A stretch of DNA of 64,000 nucleotides from JAJTFA01 sp044351265 (GTDB lineage Bacteria > Bacteroidota > Bacteroidia > UKL13-3): NCBI GenBank assembly GCA_044351265.1, contig JBILGC010000004.1, positions 29,801 to 93,800 on the forward strand, written 5' to 3'. This document shows, piece by piece, positions 17,415 to 26,074 of this stretch (position 1 is the stretch's first letter; the number at the start of each line of letters is the position of its first letter). The position numbers and the translations under genes were made by a program. The notes under the pieces were generated by a model. That model was not told the origin of the DNA. It was given only the letters and a program-made list of their open reading frames with translations, and did not search any database.

Positions 17415-18173
17415 TTATAATTCTTTTCTAAGTAATTGTTTGGTATGCCTGTACCCTTTTTCAAAAATAGCCTTTGCCGATGATATTTTAAACAGGTGGT
17501 AATCCATTAAATCAGGGGGTTCTATATAGATATCACATTTTTCAATATTGTTTCGCACGTTGGCTCTGATGGCCAGGTGCAAAACACGGTCTGAAAAATT
17601 GCGAAAAGACTTGAATCGGGTAACCTCATGCACAGGGTTTACATTGATGCCAATCAATTGCTCACATTTATTCTCAAGTGGTTCAACGGGTAGGTTATTC
17701 ATTAAACCGCCATCAACATACATATTGCCGTTAATGGTATAAGGTTTCAATATCATGGGTATGGCAGATGAGGCGAGTACGGCATCAATAATGCTGCCGC
17801 TATGAAAAAAATCCGTTTTTGCTTTGGTAAAGTTGGTGGCACTTACGGTGAATGAAACAGGTAGGTCCTCAAAATTCTTGTGCCTTAGCTGTTGGTGCAG
17901 TACTTTTTTTAGTCCGTGTGCTTTGAGTACGCCAAAAGAGGGGCGGTAAAAGCGCAGCATTTTATATAAATCCAATGAAGCAAACAAATCATAAATTTCA
18001 TCAGGAGTATAACCATCGGCATAAAATGCACCCACAATAGCCCCTGCGCTTACAGCAGAAATCGCATCCGGATAAATGCCATGTTCATTTAATGCCTTAA
18101 GAGCTCCGATATGCGCAAAGCCCCTTGCACCGCCACCGGATAATACAATGCCTGTTTGATATTTTTTTTGCAT
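17415..18173 (-). CDS. Patatin-like phospholipase
   Basis: A 252-residue serine lipid hydrolase of the RssA/patatin class. The oxyanion loop GGGARG is at 13-18, the nucleophile Ser42 in AVSAG, and the catalytic Asp154 in DGGLMNN. The nucleophile elbow has Ala where most patatins have Gly (GxSxG), a conservative change. There is no signal peptide, so it is likely cytosolic or peripheral. Its start codon overlaps the stop of the FadL-like gene by one base (TAATG), which suggests translational coupling and a link between lipid uptake and hydrolysis. Confidence 0.88.
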   Translation of the reverse strand: MQKKYQTGIVLSGGGARGFAHIGALKALNEHGIYPDAISAVSAGAIVGAFYADGYTPDEIYDLFASLDLYKMLRFYRPSFGVLKAHGLKKVLHQQLRHKNFEDLPVSFTVSATNFTKAKTDFFHSGSIIDAVLASSAIPMILKPYTINGNMYVDGGLMNNLPVEPLENKCEQLIGINVNPVHEVTRFKSFRNFSDRVLHLAIRANVRNNIEKCDIYIEPPDLMDYHLFKISSAKAIFEKGYRHTKQLLRKEL

Positions 18174-19723
18174 TAAAATCTGATACCGGTAGTTAATGTA
18201 AAATTATATGCAGTGAATTGGTTTTGGCCAATGGGCGATGTTTTTGATTTAAGTGTATAAGGCTGAATATAATCGGTTCCGGTAAGCGCTGCTATGGCAA
18301 AGTCTACAAAAATACGATCGAATATCATTCCAAAGCCTCCGCTGTATAATTGCCTTTGCAGATTTGATTGACTTACGTTAAATGCAGTGGTTTGATATGG
18401 ACTACCCATCAATGCCCAGCCTGCACGTATGCGATATGAATCGGCAAGGTTTCCGCTGGCATCATCAATCTTAAACTCTGCACCAATGCGGTAATTCATG
18501 CTTTGCTGTAGGGTATTGCGTGCCGATTCATTAATGGTGCTGAAATCTATATTGTTTGACTTGAATTGTGCAGAGGCGTAATCAACCATCTCTACATCTG
18601 CGCTGATGAGGCCAAAGGATGAAAATACAAAGGCCATGCTACCTGTATATCGCGCAGGGGTTAGAACCTGATACTCTAAATAGTCCTTAGCCTGCGGGTC
18701 GTAGGTATTGGTTGTATTGGTGAAAAAACCGGTGGTGGTAAATCTAAATTCATCTTTAATATTAATGCGTGAAGGTGTTTGTGCTGAAATGCCAAACCTG
18801 ATGAAATCTAACGGCTTCACAATTACCCCAAACCGACCACTCACACCTGATCCTGCGGCACTGATATCAGAAGTAATGCGAGCACCTTTGTAAAAATTAA
18901 TATGATCGGCAGCCACTACTTGCTCATCAAAACTCTCTGTTTTTTCATATCGGATATTGGTAAACACAAGAGATGCTCCTACATAAATCATGTTACTGAT
19001 ATTGGCTCCGGCAGAAACATTGTATTCATAAATGGCTCCTCTGATACTTCCTTGAGTAGATTGTTTGAGGTTGTAATTGGCTGCATTGGCCAATCTGGAT
19101 GTGTATGAATTGGTTGAGCCAGGTGAAGTATCTATTAAATAAGTTGTCCAGGCTTGCGCGCCTAAATCGTTGCGGTAATTATTCATCGGATCATTGATAT
19201 TGCTGTTTCGATACTGCGAAACATCTGTTCCGTTGGCACTTTCAACCAGATAATCAAGTACTGAATTATTGGTATTAATGCCATTCAAGGTAAAGTTTTG
19301 CTGAAAGGATGCCACTCGGTTAATGCCGGTTGCGAAGTTTATGCTTACCAAGCCGCTTGTGCGGTCTTGGCCCATATCATTATATACATTGCTTAGCACT
19401 ATACCCATGCTTGGTATATGAAATCCTGTGCGGCTATCGCTTGCGCCTGTTCCAAAATACTTAAAGTTTCCAATATCTGCATTAATACCCATAGAAAGAT
19501 GGGCTTCATTTCTTCTGTACAAAGCCAATCCGGCAGGATTTATTTGCAGTGCGGAGTAATCAGCACCAACCGCGCCAAAAGCTCCACCCATACCTTGCGA
19601 ACGTGCAGTTCCCATAGATTGATTTTGTGAAAACCTAAGCAGGTCTATTACATTCTGTGCAGATGCAGGAGGAATTTGAAAGGCAAGCAATGCGCCTGCC
19701 ATGAAAACAGGTATTATTTTCAT
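18173..19723 (-). CDS. OmpP1/FadL family outer-membrane transporter
   Basis: A 516-residue beta-barrel protein. The signal peptide spans about 1-22 (FMAGALLAFQIPPASA). The FadL-like N-terminus has ARSQGMGGAFGAVGADYSAL followed by QINPAGLALY, and the last residue is Phe (TTGIRF), as in outer-membrane proteins. FadL homologues take up long-chain fatty acids or other hydrophobic compounds. The substrate here is unknown. It is coupled to the patatin gene and sits 37 bp after the Asn/Gly/Trp-repeat lipoprotein. Confidence 0.85.
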   Translation of the reverse strand: MKIIPVFMAGALLAFQIPPASAQNVIDLLRFSQNQSMGTARSQGMGGAFGAVGADYSALQINPAGLALYRRNEAHLSMGINADIGNFKYFGTGASDSRTGFHIPSMGIVLSNVYNDMGQDRTSGLVSINFATGINRVASFQQNFTLNGINTNNSVLDYLVESANGTDVSQYRNSNINDPMNNYRNDLGAQAWTTYLIDTSPGSTNSYTSRLANAANYNLKQSTQGSIRGAIYEYNVSAGANISNMIYVGASLVFTNIRYEKTESFDEQVVAADHINFYKGARITSDISAAGSGVSGRFGVIVKPLDFIRFGISAQTPSRINIKDEFRFTTTGFFTNTTNTYDPQAKDYLEYQVLTPARYTGSMAFVFSSFGLISADVEMVDYASAQFKSNNIDFSTINESARNTLQQSMNYRIGAEFKIDDASGNLADSYRIRAGWALMGSPYQTTAFNVSQSNLQRQLYSGGFGMIFDRIFVDFAIAALTGTDYIQPYTLKSKTSPIGQNQFTAYNFTLTTGIRF

Positions 19724-19760
19724 GATGTGATATGTTTTTTATAAATCCACTTAAAATAAA

Positions 19761-20987
19761 TTATCTAGGACGGCTTGCTGGTCTGCTCATACCTCCTCCA
19801 CTTGGCCCACCACCACCGCCACCAATGCTTCTGCCACCGTTGTTTGCAGGAGGAGCATTGTATCTAGGTGTAGAGGGTGCATTGTAGGAAGGAGGTAAAT
19901 TACCACTTGAAGGTGACGAAACATTTCCGTTGTTAGGTGCATATCTATTGTCTCGTGGTGCCATCTGATCGCGGTTATCCCTTTGCGGATTAACAGGTGG
20001 TGCAGGTCGGTACTGCTCGTAGCCTTGCTGCGTTGCCTGTTGCTGTTGTATGGATGGTTGATAACTGTTGTATGCAGGAGGAGCAGATGCTTCCTGATTT
20101 GCGGGAGGTATATAAATAACACGACCATTAATATTTTCTAACCTTGCAGCACCTGTGGCCTGCGGTTGCCCAATACTGCGGGCAGCATCTGTTCCTGCAG
20201 GATTGGTGGCATTCATACCGGGGTTTGAAGGAGGAGCACCTGAACTCATGGAAGGTCTGGGTCTGCCCAAGGCAGGTGTATTTGCAGTTGACTCACCATT
20301 GTTGTGGATGATGATAGGCCTGTTCCAGCCCCAGCCGCCCCACCACGGATCGTACCAACCATTACAGCCCCAACTATTCCAACCCCATCCGTTATTCCAA
20401 TTATTCCAGCCCCATCTGTTGTTCCAATTATTCCAGCCCCAACTGTTGTTCCAACTATTCCAACCCCATCCGTTATTCCAATTATTCCAACCCCATCCGT
20501 TATTCAAACCAATATTCCAAGATGGTCCCCAGCCTCCCCAGTTATTCCAACCAAGGCCAATATTCCAGTTATTCCATAATCCGTTATTTACTCCGTAAAG
20601 CCTGCGCATTCTGCGGTTTTCTCTTCTTGCTTCTCTGGCAGCTTCTCTTTCATCAAAGGGAGGGCGCGGATTTGGGTCATAATAACTTGACAGATGCGGA
20701 TATAATTTATACAATGAGTCTTGTTTAGCTTTGTATTCAGGATATCCAATGGCTGCATTCGGATTTGTTGTTTCATCAATTCTGTTTGTTGGCCGCGGAT
20801 CTCCGTATTGAGGTGGGTGTTTGCGTATTATGGAATCAACATCAACATCCTTAATCATAACTGCTTTATTGCCGCGTTGCTTTCTGCTGTAATAAACGTC
20901 ATCCTCTGTGTTGCCAAATTGCTTGCCTGTTCCGCAAGAAGCAATAATGAGGAACAGTGCCGATAGTATGCTAATGATTCTATTCAT
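19761..20987 (-). CDS. Lipoprotein with Asn/Gly/Trp tandem repeats
   Basis: A 408-residue lipoprotein. The start at 20987 gives MNRIISILSALFLIIASC with the lipobox IASC; ten extra residues are possible upstream. A charged region (residues ~110-130, AAREARRENRRMRR) precedes five tandem nine-residue units of the type NNGWGWNNW (162-206). A Pro/Gln/Asn-rich low-complexity tail follows, ending in a Gly-rich stretch (RSIGGGGGGPSGGG). It looks like a flexible surface-exposed or matrix protein. The function is not recognised. It is the first gene of the minus-strand cluster that includes the FadL-like and patatin genes. Confidence 0.75.
   Translation of the reverse strand: MNRIISILSALFLIIASCGTGKQFGNTEDDVYYSRKQRGNKAVMIKDVDVDSIIRKHPPQYGDPRPTNRIDETTNPNAAIGYPEYKAKQDSLYKLYPHLSSYYDPNPRPPFDEREAAREARRENRRMRRLYGVNNGLWNNWNIGLGWNNWGGWGPSWNIGLNNGWGWNNWNNGWGWNSWNNSWGWNNWNNRWGWNNWNNGWGWNSWGCNGWYDPWWGGWGWNRPIIIHNNGESTANTPALGRPRPSMSSGAPPSNPGMNATNPAGTDAARSIGQPQATGAARLENINGRVIYIPPANQEASAPPAYNSYQPSIQQQQATQQGYEQYRPAPPVNPQRDNRDQMAPRDNRYAPNNGNVSSPSSGNLPPSYNAPSTPRYNAPPANNGGRSIGGGGGGPSGGGMSRPASRPR
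20370..20504 (-). repeat. Five tandem 27-bp coding repeats (NNGWGWNNW units)
   Basis: Five consecutive 9-codon units, NNxWGWN(N/S)W, with x being Gly, Ser or Arg. Strong DNA-level similarity between units suggests slippage or recombination can change copy number. Confidence 0.85.
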
Positions 20988-21093
20988 ACATGAATTTTTA
21001 CTTATACAAAATAACAACTAAAAACTATTTTTGTCCGCAGACATAAAACAATTGACAAATAATATTCCAAACTTATCTATTTCGTAAAAAATA

Positions 21094-22572
21094 ATGGAAA
21101 TTAAGAAGGTAAAACGCAGCGAAGACTACAGTGCATGGTACAATAATCTGGTTAAAAATGCTGATTTAGCTGAGCATTCAGCGGTTAAAGGCTGTATGGT
21201 AATTAAACCATACGGATATGCCATTTGGGAAAAAATGCAGGCTGAACTAGACAGAAGGTTTAAAGAAACAGGACATCAAAATGCCTATTTTCCATTATTT
21301 GTTCCTAAGAGTTTGTTTGAAGCGGAAGAAAAAAATGCAGAAGGTTTTGCTAAAGAATGCGCGGTGGTGACACATTATCGGTTAAAAACGGATGCTGCAA
21401 ATCCGGGTAAGCTTATGGTTGATCCTGAAGCAAAACTTGAAGAAGAACTGGTGGTAAGGCCAACCAGCGAAGCTATTATCTGGAATACATATAGAGACTG
21501 GATTCAATCCTACCGTGATTTACCTATTCTAATTAACCAATGGGCAAATGTGGTAAGGTGGGAAATGCGCACACGTTTATTTCTTCGCACCGCAGAATTC
21601 TTGTGGCAGGAAGGACATACCGCTCATGCAACCAGAGAAGAAGCTATTGCAGAAACCAAACAAATGCTTGAAGTGTATGCTGATTTTGCAGAAAATGTTT
21701 TGGCTGTTCCGGTTATTAAAGGAGTGAAAACAGAAAACGAACGTTTTGCAGGTGCCGATGAAACTTATTGCATTGAAGGATTAATGCAGGATGGCAAAGC
21801 GCTGCAAATGGGAACCTCGCATTTTCTAGGGCAAAATTTTGCGAAAGCATTTGAGGTAAAATATGTAACCAGAGAAAATAAACAGGAATATGTTTGGGCA
21901 ACATCATGGGGGGTATCTACCCGCTTGATGGGCGCATTAATCATGAGTCATAGCGATGATGAAGGACTGGTTTTGCCTCCCAATCTTGCACCCATTCAGG
22001 TAGTAATTGTTCCTATTTATAGAAAAGATGATGAAAAGACAGTGGTGCTTGAAAAAGCCCGTGCAATTCAAGCTTCGTTAAAGGCAAAAGGTATTTCGGT
22101 GAAGCTGGATGAACGTGATAATATGACTCCGGGATTTAAATTTGCCGAATACGAATTAAAAGGTGTTCCCGTAAGAATTGCCATTGGTCCGAGGGATGTA
22201 CAAAATGAAACCATTGAGGTTGCAAGACGCGATACCAAAGAAAAGCAGGTAATGAGTATGATAGATCTGGAGCATAAAATGGAGCACCTGCTTACCCAAA
22301 TTCAAAGCAATCTATATCAGCGAGCATTGGATTATAGGGATGAACATATAACTGCAGTGAACACTTGGGAAGAATTTAAAGATGTGCTGGAGCATAAAAC
22401 AGGATTTGTTAGCGCGCATTGGGATGGTACCGGAGAAACCGAGCAAAAAATTAAGGAAGAAACCAAAGCTACCATTCGCTGCATTCCTTTGAATAATGTT
22501 AAAGAAGCAGGTAAGTGCATATTAACAGGTAAGCCAAGCATTCAACGTGTCTTATTTGCAAAAGCATATTAA
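21094..22572 (+). CDS. proS: Prolyl-tRNA synthetase (eukaryote/archaeon-like type)
   Basis: Class II aminoacyl-tRNA synthetase charging tRNA-Pro. Its 492 residues lack the bacterial INS editing insertion and carry the ProS type 3 features. These are QNAYFPLFVPKS (motif 1 region), VVRPTSEAIIW, WQEGHTAHAT, GTSHFLGQNFAKAF and TSWGVSTRLMGALIMSHSDD, followed by the anticodon-binding domain and the C-terminal domain ending in Tyr (FAKAY). A possible promoter element TATTTTTG lies at 21026-21033. Most Bacteroidota use this form. The next gene starts 13 bp after the stop. Confidence 0.96.
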   Translation: MEIKKVKRSEDYSAWYNNLVKNADLAEHSAVKGCMVIKPYGYAIWEKMQAELDRRFKETGHQNAYFPLFVPKSLFEAEEKNAEGFAKECAVVTHYRLKTDAANPGKLMVDPEAKLEEELVVRPTSEAIIWNTYRDWIQSYRDLPILINQWANVVRWEMRTRLFLRTAEFLWQEGHTAHATREEAIAETKQMLEVYADFAENVLAVPVIKGVKTENERFAGADETYCIEGLMQDGKALQMGTSHFLGQNFAKAFEVKYVTRENKQEYVWATSWGVSTRLMGALIMSHSDDEGLVLPPNLAPIQVVIVPIYRKDDEKTVVLEKARAIQASLKAKGISVKLDERDNMTPGFKFAEYELKGVPVRIAIGPRDVQNETIEVARRDTKEKQVMSMIDLEHKMEHLLTQIQSNLYQRALDYRDEHITAVNTWEEFKDVLEHKTGFVSAHWDGTGETEQKIKEETKATIRCIPLNNVKEAGKCILTGKPSIQRVLFAKAY

Positions 22573-22585
22573 TAAATATAAGGTC

Positions 22586-23269
22586 ATGACTTCATCAAAA
22601 ATTAAAGACATACAAAAGCTACTCTGCGAAAAATCAAACACCAAGCAGCAGGTATTTCAGATTACGCAAAACACATTTGCCTCATTAAAAAAGGTAATGA
22701 AAGAAGTGTCGGAAGACTTATTTCCTTGTTTGGTTGAGGATGCGCCAAAGGTAGAAGTAAAGTATACAGAGAAAGGTGATTTTGAAGCGCATCTTAAATT
22801 TTCGGGAGACACATTGGTAGTCATGATGCATACTAATATTTTCGATTTTGATGAATCACACTATGTATTGAAAAATCCTTATATCAAGGAGGATCCTATG
22901 AGAGAATTTTGCGGATTAATTCAGATATATAATTTTTTGGCAGACTCAATTAAATACAACCGCGAGCAGGATATCGGCTACCTAATAGGTCGTATTTTCG
23001 TAAATAAGGAAAAACATTTTTTTATAGACGGGAAACGGCCACTTTCCTTTTTGTACAGTGACATTGCAAAAAATCAGGTTACAGAAGAGGTATTGAGAAA
23101 TGTTATTGAAGAAGCCATGTTGTTCTGTTTGAATTTTGATCTTCTTGCAGCCCCTTTGGATGCAATTAGTTATATAAGTGTAGAGCAAAAAAATCTGATG
23201 AGCTATTCATCAGGTATGCCAACAGGTAAAAGACTAGGCTTTACTATGAGTGGTGAGCAGGAAGATTAA
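22586..23269 (+). CDS. Conserved hypothetical protein
   Basis: A 227-residue soluble protein without signal peptide or recognised domain. The start at 22586 is chosen because it falls after the proS stop and follows AAGG. A start at 22547 would overlap proS. The N-terminal helix (KIKDIQKLLCEKSNTKQQVF) is followed by alternating strands and helices (AHLKFSGDTLVVMMHTNIFDF; YNREQDIGYLIGRIFVNKEKHFF). I do not recognise the function. It probably forms an operon with proS and is convergent with folA, with adjacent stops. Confidence 0.75.
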   Translation: MTSSKIKDIQKLLCEKSNTKQQVFQITQNTFASLKKVMKEVSEDLFPCLVEDAPKVEVKYTEKGDFEAHLKFSGDTLVVMMHTNIFDFDESHYVLKNPYIKEDPMREFCGLIQIYNFLADSIKYNREQDIGYLIGRIFVNKEKHFFIDGKRPLSFLYSDIAKNQVTEEVLRNVIEEAMLFCLNFDLLAAPLDAISYISVEQKNLMSYSSGMPTGKRLGFTMSGEQED

Positions 23270-23773
23270 CTACAACGCTATTTTTCGCTGATATACTTGA
23301 AACGAGTAATCGTAGTTGTTCTTCTCGTCTTGGCTGTGCCTTTCATCTTTTACACAACTCCAATCATTACCGGGTAATGCCGGGAAAAAAGTATCAGCAT
23401 CAAATTGATGATGCAAGCGAGTTAGATATACTTTATCTGCCAAGGGAAGCGTAAGTTCATAAATGGTACCCCCACCTGTAATATACAGTTCTGTTTCTCC
23501 TCTTGCTTTCGCATAGTTTTTGGCATCCTCCAGGTGAGGCAAAACCAAACACCCTTCAATTGCTAAATCTGTTTGCCTGCTGATAACAATATTGGTGCGA
23601 CCTGGCAGTGGCTTGCCAATGCTCTCATACGTTTTTCTGCCCATGACAATGGTATGGCCCATCGTAGTTTGTTTGAAATATTTTAAATCGGCAGGCAGGT
23701 GGCACAGCAACTGATTATTTTTGCCTATACCGTTATTTTCGTCTGCAATTACAATAAGTGAAATAATCATCAT
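23270..23773 (-). CDS. folA: Dihydrofolate reductase
   Basis: Reduces dihydrofolate to tetrahydrofolate with NADPH. It has 167 residues, the usual length. Visible motifs are the N-terminal strand with NNGIGKNNQLLCHLPADLKYFK (substrate loop with the catalytic acidic residue replaced as Asp in PADLK), MGRKTYESIGKPLPGR (NADPH site) and ITGGGTIYE. Convergent with the hypothetical gene: the two stops are adjacent. The methyltransferase gene is divergent, with about 18 bp between starts. Confidence 0.94.
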   Translation of the reverse strand: MMIISLIVIADENNGIGKNNQLLCHLPADLKYFKQTTMGHTIVMGRKTYESIGKPLPGRTNIVISRQTDLAIEGCLVLPHLEDAKNYAKARGETELYITGGGTIYELTLPLADKVYLTRLHHQFDADTFFPALPGNDWSCVKDERHSQDEKNNYDYSFQVYQRKIAL

Positions 23774-23791
23774 ATATATTTGATTTCAAAA

Positions 23792-24253
23792 ATGGGTATA
23801 AAAAAGGGAAATAACATAACTTCAAAGCAATTCGTTCTTGTATGGATTCAATTTGCTGCAATGCTGCTTATCGGCTTCATGCAACAACGTGCGCTTACAC
23901 ATGCATGGCCAGTCTGCCTTGTAGTTATTTCTGTTTTGCTTGCGGGCAGTGCATTTGTTGCGTTCAGAAAAAGTAAATTTAGCGTTATGCCTGAACCAAG
24001 TGTAAACGGGCAACTTATAACACGCGGGCCATATAGGTTTATAAGGCATCCCATGTATCTGGCTATATTAATGTATGCAGCAGGAATGTGCTTACATGAG
24101 CCTTCATGGCCTGTTATTATAGTAGCGTCAATTCTCTTCATTAATATGCTTATAAAAATAGAAATGGAGGAGAAATTACTTGCTCAGCAATACAAGGAGG
24201 ACTTTGCCCGCTATAGTAAAAATACCTATAAACTCATACCTGGCGTTTGGTAG
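23792..24253 (+). CDS. Isoprenylcysteine carboxyl methyltransferase/PEMT-like membrane methyltransferase
   Basis: A 153-residue integral membrane protein with about four hydrophobic segments. It carries the SAM-binding core RGPYRFIRHPMYL followed by an acidic helix (EMEEKLLAQQY) and YSKNTYKLIP. This is the ICMT/phospholipid methyltransferase C-terminal pattern. Bacterial relatives methylate lipids or isoprenoid-like substrates, and the actual substrate is unknown. The ATG at 23792 is preferred over the TTG at 23780. Convergent with pntB, with a hairpin at the junction. Confidence 0.75.
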   Translation: MGIKKGNNITSKQFVLVWIQFAAMLLIGFMQQRALTHAWPVCLVVISVLLAGSAFVAFRKSKFSVMPEPSVNGQLITRGPYRFIRHPMYLAILMYAAGMCLHEPSWPVIIVASILFINMLIKIEMEEKLLAQQYKEDFARYSKNTYKLIPGVW

Positions 24254-24282
24254 CCTAAATGAGAGTAAAGAATAAAAAAGGT

Positions 24283-24301
24283 AAAGCTTATCCTAAGCTT
24301 T
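24283..24301. terminator. Possible bidirectional terminator between the methyltransferase and pntB
   Basis: A 7-bp stem AAAGCTT/AAGCTTT with a 5-base loop spans the pntB stop codon. On the minus strand a run of T follows after a few bases. On the plus strand the T-run is short. Weak to moderate. Confidence 0.4.
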
Positions 24302-25742
24302 TGATTTCACTCACCAACTCAGTGAGGGCTTTTTTTGCATCACCAAACAACATGCTTGTTTTTGGGCGGTAAAACAATTCATTTTCTATACCTGCATAGC
24401 CGGCTTTCATGCTTCGTTTGTTTACAATTACATTGGTTGCATTTTCCACCTCCAGAATAGGCATACCATAAATAGGAGAAGAGGGATCTGTTTTGGCTGC
24501 AGGGTTCACCACATCATTGGCGCCAACAACCAGGACAACATCCGTAGTAGCAAATTCATGATTAATTTGTTCCATCTCCACCAGTTTGTCATAACTCACG
24601 TTGCTTTCAGCAAGCAAAACGTTCATGTGGCCAGGCATGCGTCCTGCTACCGGATGTATGGCATATTTTACCTCAACGCCTTGACTTTCTAGTAATGTTT
24701 CTAGCTCATGCACCACATGTTGTGCCTGTGCCACTGCAAGACCATAACCCGGAACAATCACCACTTTCTTTGCATACTTCATTAATATGGCTGCATCAGA
24801 TTTGGTAACTTCCTTAATGCTGCCTTGTATGCTGCTTGAACTGCCTTCTGCTGTAGTGCTGCCACCACCAAAATTACCAATTAACACATTAAGCAGGGAT
24901 CTGTTCATTGCGTTACACATCACAATGGTTAACAAGGTGCCTGCCGAGCCAACCAAGATACCGCCAATCAGCATCACCTTATTGTCATATAAGAAACCAC
25001 CGCAGGCCGCTGCTACACCTGTAAATGAATTAAGCAGTGAAATAACAACAGGCATATCTGCTCCACCAATTGGCATAACAAACAGCACGCCATATATTAA
25101 TGCCAGTGTAAGTACTAGATAAAACTCAGTTTGAAATTCTTCAGACCTAAGTGCAACTATATTGTAAGCAAAGAAGATAATAACAAGTAAAAGGCCAATG
25201 CTCAGATATTGCTGAAAGGGGAAAGACTTGTCTTTAACATTTCCGCTTAATTTACCCCAGGCAATCATACTGCCGGAGAAAGAAACCGATCCGATAATTA
25301 AGCCGGTGATGATGGTTAGAAGTAGGCCTGTTTTCTCGCCTCCGGAATTCGCTGCTAAAAATGAGTTGATATCAGTTGGGCTGCCTATTGTGCTTGTGAT
25401 ATGCTGGAACTCAATAACCGATATTAGCATGGCGCATGCGCCTCCCATGCCATTAAATAAGCTAACCATTTCGGGCATGGCTGTCATTTGCACACGCTTG
25501 GCAGCAAACCAACCAATGATAGTTCCGGTCAATAAACCGCCAAAAATAAAAGGCAAATTTTTCAACGATTGGCCATTGGTACCCTTGTATAAAAATATGG
25601 TACCAAAAATGGCCAGCACCATTCCAAAGGCTGCAATCAGGTTGCCTTTTCTGGCCGTAGCAGGATTTCCCAGGTATTTTAAACCCAGTATAAAGGTAAT
25701 AGAGGCAATTAAGTATATAACTTGTAGGATAAGATTTTGCAT
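24288..25742 (-). CDS. pntB: NAD(P) transhydrogenase subunit beta
   Basis: Membrane subunit of proton-translocating transhydrogenase, carrying the NADP(H)-binding domain III. It has 484 residues. About nine hydrophobic segments in the first 300 residues are followed by a Rossmann-like domain with VVIVPGYGLAVAQAQH and VGANDVVNPAAKTDP, typical of PntB. Couples hydride transfer from NADH to NADP+ with proton entry, supplying NADPH. Last gene of the pntA1-pntA2-pntB operon, 27 bp after pntA2. Confidence 0.95.
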   Translation of the reverse strand: MQNLILQVIYLIASITFILGLKYLGNPATARKGNLIAAFGMVLAIFGTIFLYKGTNGQSLKNLPFIFGGLLTGTIIGWFAAKRVQMTAMPEMVSLFNGMGGACAMLISVIEFQHITSTIGSPTDINSFLAANSGGEKTGLLLTIITGLIIGSVSFSGSMIAWGKLSGNVKDKSFPFQQYLSIGLLLVIIFFAYNIVALRSEEFQTEFYLVLTLALIYGVLFVMPIGGADMPVVISLLNSFTGVAAACGGFLYDNKVMLIGGILVGSAGTLLTIVMCNAMNRSLLNVLIGNFGGGSTTAEGSSSSIQGSIKEVTKSDAAILMKYAKKVVIVPGYGLAVAQAQHVVHELETLLESQGVEVKYAIHPVAGRMPGHMNVLLAESNVSYDKLVEMEQINHEFATTDVVLVVGANDVVNPAAKTDPSSPIYGMPILEVENATNVIVNKRSMKAGYAGIENELFYRPKTSMLFGDAKKALTELVSEIKSLG

Positions 25743-25769
25743 ATCGTTGATAGGTGTTTGGTTTGACGT

Positions 25770-26072
25770 TTATTTTTTCTTTTTAAACATTTCAAGCATT
25801 CGGTCGGTTACTACAAAACCACCCACCACATTTAGAGTGCCTAGCACCACTGCAAAAAAACCAAGAATGAGTGAAGATGTGTGTTCAGCCTGACCCATTA
25901 CGATGATGGATCCAATGATAACAACACCATGAATGGCATTTGCCCCACTCATAAGAGGCGTGTGCAAAACAGAAGGCACGTGCCCGATTAGCTCTATACC
26001 AACAAATATCATAAGTATAATGAGGTAAAGCATTTCAATATGGTTGTTAATGAATTGAAGTATGGTTTCCAT
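25770..26072 (-). CDS. pntA2: NAD(P) transhydrogenase subunit alpha, membrane part (alpha-2)
   Basis: A 100-residue protein with three to four membrane helices. GANAIHGVVIIGSIIVMG and VLGTLNVVGGFVVTDRML match the C-terminal membrane domain of PntA. In this organism the alpha subunit is split into soluble and membrane polypeptides, as in Rhodospirillum and many Bacteroidota. Located between pntA1 (2 bp gap) and pntB. Confidence 0.93.
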   Translation of the reverse strand: METILQFINNHIEMLYLIILMIFVGIELIGHVPSVLHTPLMSGANAIHGVVIIGSIIVMGQAEHTSSLILGFFAVVLGTLNVVGGFVVTDRMLEMFKKKK

Positions 26073-26074
26073 AA

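Noticed and set aside
20370..20504. Possible CRISPR-like array (period 27)
   Set aside because: The repeat is an in-frame coding repeat (NNGWGWNNW) without unique spacers and with no cas genes.
20155..20598. Long plus-strand frames opposite the Asn/Gly/Trp repeat gene
   Set aside because: They arise from the low-complexity antisense of the repeat, giving Pro/Phe/Gln-rich translations with no independent support.
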